The position numbers and the translations under genes were made by a program. The notes below the pieces were generated by a model. That model was not told the DNA's origin, made no database searches, and was given only the letters and a program-made list of their open reading frames with translations. A stretch of DNA of 9,008 nucleotides from Clostridia bacterium (GTDB taxonomy: Bacteria > Bacillota > Clostridia > Christensenellales > DTU072): the NCBI GenBank assembly GCA_028703745.1, contig JAQVME010000040.1, positions 1-9,008 on the forward strand, read 5' to 3'. Of this stretch, positions 6,347-9,008 are shown piece after piece; position 1 is the first letter of the stretch; the number at the start of each line of letters is the position of its first letter.

Positions 6347-7786
6347 ATGAGCAGCAGCAGTTTTTACAAGATAATCATTGATATCTCAAACACAGGTTAC
6401 GCAGTAGTAAAATCTATATATGATTCAGACGGCGCCGCATGCGATTTCGAAGTATTAGAGGTTAACGGAAATTTTGAAAGAATACTGTCGCTTGTTTCAA
6501 TTACGGGAAGAACATTGTCCCAAATCTTTGCCGAGCGTGAAGAAATATGTGACTGGAGAGAGTTTTTCAGGCATTCCTTGCAGAAGGGCAACTACAATTT
6601 AGCTCAACATTTTTTTCCGTCGCTAAATATATGGTGTGAGATAACCGCAAAAAAATTACAAGACGACCGTGTCGTTGTTGTAATAAAAGATATTTCGAAG
6701 CTGGTGCGCAGCATAAATGAAAAGAAATCCAAGCAGGACGAGCTTACCTTTTTGAACGAGCATGACCGGCTTACAGGACTAAAAAACCGCAAGTATATCG
6801 AAGAAAAAATAAAACAATTTGAGACTTCGGGCGTATCGGACTTAAGCCTTGTCATTATGGACATAAACGGTCTGAAAGTCATAAACGACGCTTTCGGACA
6901 CGACGCCGGAGATCGTGCGCTAAAAAGAGTATCCTCCGTTATTAAGCGGGTCTATAAAGACGGCATAGCCGCCAGAATGGGCGACGACGAATTTGTTATA
7001 CTGCTTCCGGGTTATACTTGCGAAGATACGGCAAAGGTTGTAAGAAAAGCCGCGCAAGCAATATCAAATGAGAATATAGGCGGTATTAACATATCGGTTT
7101 CTTGCGGTTGGAGCGCTAAGGACTGTGGACAAAGTATTATGTCTGCACTAAAAAAAGCCGAGGATTTCATGAACACCCACAAGCTTTCCGAGAAGCAGAG
7201 CGCGCGCCATAACATCATAAATGTTATTATAAAAACCCTTTACGAAAAGAGCCAGAGAGAAGAGATACACTCAAAAAGGGTAGCGGAGCTTTGCGGCAGG
7301 ATAGGAGAGGCTTTGGGGCTTTCTCCCGAAGAGTCCGAACAGCTAAGAACCGCAGGGCTAATGCACGACATCGGAAAAATAGCCGTTTCGGACGAGACGC
7401 TGAATAAGGCGGGAGGTCTTACGGAAAGCGAATGGCGTGCTATTAGAAGGCATCCGGAGACCGGTTATAAGATTTTGAGCTCAGTAAAGGATTATTTGCC
7501 GCTGGCAGAGGAAGTGGCGCAACACCACGAGAGATGGGATGGCAAGGGCTATCCGGTTGGGCTGAAAGGTGAGGATATAAAGTATCGGGCAAGAATAATA
7601 GCCATAGCCGACGCCTACGACTCAATGACCTACGACCGCCCTTATCGCAACGCCATGAGCAAAGCACAGGCGCTTTCGGAGGTGATAAGCAACGCAGGCA
7701 AGCAGTTTGACCCGCATATAGCAAGAGTATTTGTCGAGAAAGTGCTGAATGAAAATTGGGACATAGGCAACCTTATACAAGCTTAA
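6347..7786 (+). CDS. PAS-like/GGDEF/HD-GYP cyclic-dinucleotide signalling protein
   Basis: This 479-residue soluble protein has three parts. Residues about 8-118 look like a PAS sensor (EVLEVNGNFERIL... then VVVVIKDISKLV). A short helical linker follows. A GGDEF domain (about 134-280) has DRLTGLKNR, metal-site MDINGLKVIND (D172) and FGHDAGD. The HD-GYP domain (about 288-475) is complete: H308, HDIGK (340-344), H369, HHERWDGKGYP (393-403) and ADAYDSMTYDRPYR (421-434), so phosphodiesterase activity on c-di-GMP or a related dinucleotide is expected. The GGDEF signature itself reads GDDEF (212-216), and no RxxD inhibitory site precedes it, so cyclase activity is doubtful; the domain may bind GTP and regulate the phosphodiesterase. 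No membrane helix, so it senses a cytoplasmic signal. AAGGTG (6337-6342) lies 4 bases before the ATG. It is divergent from the hydrolase gene, and the ThiF-like gene follows after 49 bases. Confidence 0.92.
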   Translation: MSSSSFYKIIIDISNTGYAVVKSIYDSDGAACDFEVLEVNGNFERILSLVSITGRTLSQIFAEREEICDWREFFRHSLQKGNYNLAQHFFPSLNIWCEITAKKLQDDRVVVVIKDISKLVRSINEKKSKQDELTFLNEHDRLTGLKNRKYIEEKIKQFETSGVSDLSLVIMDINGLKVINDAFGHDAGDRALKRVSSVIKRVYKDGIAARMGDDEFVILLPGYTCEDTAKVVRKAAQAISNENIGGINISVSCGWSAKDCGQSIMSALKKAEDFMNTHKLSEKQSARHNIINVIIKTLYEKSQREEIHSKRVAELCGRIGEALGLSPEESEQLRTAGLMHDIGKIAVSDETLNKAGGLTESEWRAIRRHPETGYKILSSVKDYLPLAEEVAQHHERWDGKGYPVGLKGEDIKYRARIIAIADAYDSMTYDRPYRNAMSKAQALSEVISNAGKQFDPHIARVFVEKVLNENWDIGNLIQA

Positions 7787-7835
7787 GGTAGCCCAAAACA
7801 ATATTTATAGGCAATAGCCATAAGAAGGCGGCACA

Positions 7836-8513
7836 ATGCTGAGATATTTGAGAAATAAACATACCATAACCGAGCAGGAGCAAACAAGATTGGCATCGTG
7901 CAAGGTTTGTATAATCGGTCTGGGCGGTCTGGGCGGCTACGTCCTGGAACTATTGGCAAGAATAGGTGTCGAAAATATTCGTGTTGTTGACGGCGACTGC
8001 TTTGATGAAACAAATCTAAACCGCCAATTGCTTTCTGATGAAGCAGTAATAGGTTTTGCCAAGACCGAAGTTGCCGCCAAAAGAACAAAACTCATCAATG
8101 CCTCTGTACGTTTAGACACGCGCAAAACGCGCATAACGTCGGACAACGCCCGTGACTTGTTGGATGGATGTGATGTTGTTATTGATGCGTGCGACTCTAT
8201 AGAAACAAAAAAACTGCTCCAAAGCGCCACGGAAAAGCAGGGTATTCCCCTCGTATACGGCGCAATAGGCGGCTGGTACGGGCAGGTATGCGTAGTATTC
8301 CCGGGAGACAAGACGCTTGACAAGATATACGGCGTTTCGCAAGTCGCGGGCGCAGAGACTATTATTGGTAATCCTTCCTTCACGCCGGCGGCGGTGGCTG
8401 CCGTGCAAGTCAGCCAAACCATAAAACTGCTGCTTGGCAAGGGCGGAATTCTCGGAAACAAAATGCTGTATATCGATTTGTTGGAAAACCATTTTGAAGT
8501 GATAAATTTATAA
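7836..8513 (+). CDS. ThiF/MoeB/HesA-family E1-like adenylyltransferase
   Basis: Proteins of this family adenylate the C-terminal glycine of a ubiquitin-like sulfur carrier (ThiS, MoaD) or a related acceptor. The 225 residues show the ATP-binding Rossmann motif GLGGLGG (28-34), acidic DGD (52-54), NLNRQ (60-64) with the ATP-contacting arginine, K76, and D117 in VVIDACD. The tail carries the family's GNPSFTPAAVAAVQVSQTIKLLLG helix region (179-201). The protein is compact. The segment between VVFPG and GNPSF is short and lacks the CxxC pair that binds zinc in MoeB and ThiF; the only cysteine nearby is C152. No ThiS/MoaD-like, E2 or JAB gene is visible, so the pathway (thiamine, molybdopterin, other thiolation) cannot be assigned. 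An imperfect Shine-Dalgarno AGAAGGCGG (7823-7831) precedes the ATG. With no clear terminator upstream, read-through from the HD-GYP gene is likely. Confidence 0.85.
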   Translation: MLRYLRNKHTITEQEQTRLASCKVCIIGLGGLGGYVLELLARIGVENIRVVDGDCFDETNLNRQLLSDEAVIGFAKTEVAAKRTKLINASVRLDTRKTRITSDNARDLLDGCDVVIDACDSIETKKLLQSATEKQGIPLVYGAIGGWYGQVCVVFPGDKTLDKIYGVSQVAGAETIIGNPSFTPAAVAAVQVSQTIKLLLGKGGILGNKMLYIDLLENHFEVINL

Positions 8514-8517
8514 TATG

Positions 8518-8546
8518 TTGCGTAGCTGCGCTTTTAATGTTATTAT
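8518..8546 (+). promoter_or_regulatory. Putative extended -10 promoter of the LRR lipoprotein gene
   Basis: TTGCGT (8518-8523), a 17-base spacer and TATTAT (8541-8546) with a preceding TGT (8538-8540) fit an extended -10 promoter. The predicted start near 8553 leaves only about 12 leader bases, with the ribosome-binding site right at the 5' end, so the exact start or the promoter itself is uncertain. Confidence 0.45.
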
Positions 8547-8564
8547 TTTAGTTGAAGGTGTACC

Positions 8565-9008
8565 GTGAAAAAAATAACGAGGACTACTTGTTTTATATTA
8601 TTTGTACTTGTAGCGCTAAGCATTTTTTTTGCATGCGCAAAACCAACCTATAAAGTAATTTTCAACAGCAACGGCGGCACTGCGGTAGCTTCAATAGAGA
8701 CCGACGGCAAATCCGGCTTCAGGATGCCGAACCCTCCAACAAAAAGCGGATATGAGTTTGAAGACTGGTATTATGATAACGTTACCTTCCGCGATGTATT
8801 TACTGCAGGTTCGCTTGTCGCCTCGCCCATAACTTCCGATATTACGGTTTATGCCAAATGGAACGAAATTCTTTCGGCTACTGATGGTTTGGAATACGCG
8901 CTGAAAGAGGATGACACCTATGAAGTCACAGGCTACGGCGGAACCTCTGTCAACGTCGTTGTGGCGGAAACCTACAACAATATACCCGTCACGTCAATAA
9001 AAGAAAAT
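8565..9008 (+). CDS. Lipoprotein with InlB-type repeat and start of BspA-like LRR region (3' truncated)
   Basis: Translation from a GTG at 8565, preceded by GAAGGTG (8554-8560) at 4 bases, stays open to the window end (148 residues). The N-terminus is a lipoprotein signal peptide: MKKITR, a hydrophobic stretch, then SIFFAC with C24 as the probable lipidated cysteine; the lipobox is loose, with Phe at -3 and -2. Residues about 28-79 are an InlB B-repeat (YKVIFNSNGG... SGYEFEDWYYD... ITVYAKWN). After it comes LEYALKEDDTYEVTGYGG and then IPVTSIKEN, the usual opening of BspA-type leucine-rich repeats (LRR_5), so the missing part is probably an LRR array. An outward-facing membrane lipoprotein with a binding or adhesive role is inferred. 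The same InlB module ends the hydrolase encoded at 4670-6154. Confidence 0.82.
   Translation, partial: MKKITRTTCFILFVLVALSIFFACAKPTYKVIFNSNGGTAVASIETDGKSGFRMPNPPTKSGYEFEDWYYDNVTFRDVFTAGSLVASPITSDITVYAKWNEILSATDGLEYALKEDDTYEVTGYGGTSVNVVVAETYNNIPVTSIKEN

Noticed and set aside
7937..8461. Long open frame on the minus strand (174 codons) inside the ThiF-like gene
   Set aside because: It lies wholly antisense to a well-supported gene, is rich in Ser/Thr/Pro without domain motifs, and has no convincing ribosome-binding site.
6347..8513. Cyclic-nucleotide gene next to an E1-like gene as a CBASS- or ubiquitin-like defence system
   Set aside because: There is no CD-NTase, E2, JAB protease or effector. 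The first protein is a PAS/GGDEF/HD-GYP signalling protein, and the E1 is a stand-alone ThiF-type protein.
8520..8535. Small hairpin GCGT-AGCT-GCGC followed by TTTT after the ThiF-like gene
   Set aside because: The stem is only four pairs, one of them a wobble, and it overlaps the putative -35 region of the next promoter; too weak to call a terminator.

Overview
The window looks like chromosomal DNA from an anaerobic, low-to-moderate-GC Gram-positive bacterium, most likely an uncultured gut-type member of the Clostridia. This is inferred from strong purine-rich Shine-Dalgarno sites, near-consensus SigA-type promoters, U-tract terminators, and a surface proteome built from MBG repeats, InlB/Listeria-Bacteroides repeats and BspA-like leucine-rich repeats. 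No rRNA, tRNA, CRISPR array, insertion sequence or phage gene was seen. Both end genes are cut by the window edges.

Layout. (1) 1-1416 (+) is the 3' end of a large secreted adhesin-like protein with MBG repeats, a C-terminal membrane anchor and a basic tail, closed by a clear terminator. (2) 1417-1739 is non-coding. It holds that terminator, a long perfect hairpin, a strong extended -10 promoter and a Fur-box-like sequence. (3) 1740-4488 (+) is a tight two-gene operon: a CrtI/retinol-saturase-type flavoprotein, then an FAD/NAD/[2Fe-2S] reductase one base after its stop codon. A terminator follows at about 4540-4573. (4) 4670-6154 (-) is a secreted alpha/beta-hydrolase (lipase-like) ending in an InlB-type repeat. 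(5) 6155-6346 is a divergent regulatory region with two back-to-back consensus promoters. (6) 6347-7786 (+) is a soluble PAS-like/GGDEF/HD-GYP cyclic-dinucleotide protein. (7) 7836-8513 (+) is a short ThiF/MoeB-type adenylyltransferase, probably co-transcribed with it. (8) 8565-9008 (+) is the start of a lipoprotein with an InlB-type repeat and the beginning of a BspA-like leucine-rich region.

How the genes may work together. The most coherent unit is the redox pair at 1740-4488. The reductase can carry electrons from NAD(P)H through FAD to a plant-type [2Fe-2S] centre, and the flavoprotein next to it is the natural acceptor. This suggests a dedicated system that reduces, or less likely desaturates, a hydrophobic conjugated substrate. 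The substrate cannot be read from sequence. The other genes are cell-surface or secreted proteins, one c-di-GMP-type signalling protein and one E1-like enzyme with no visible partner. I found no clear novel defence or mobile system. The best candidates for a second look are the redox pair, its Fur-like operator, and the hydrolase fused to an InlB repeat.
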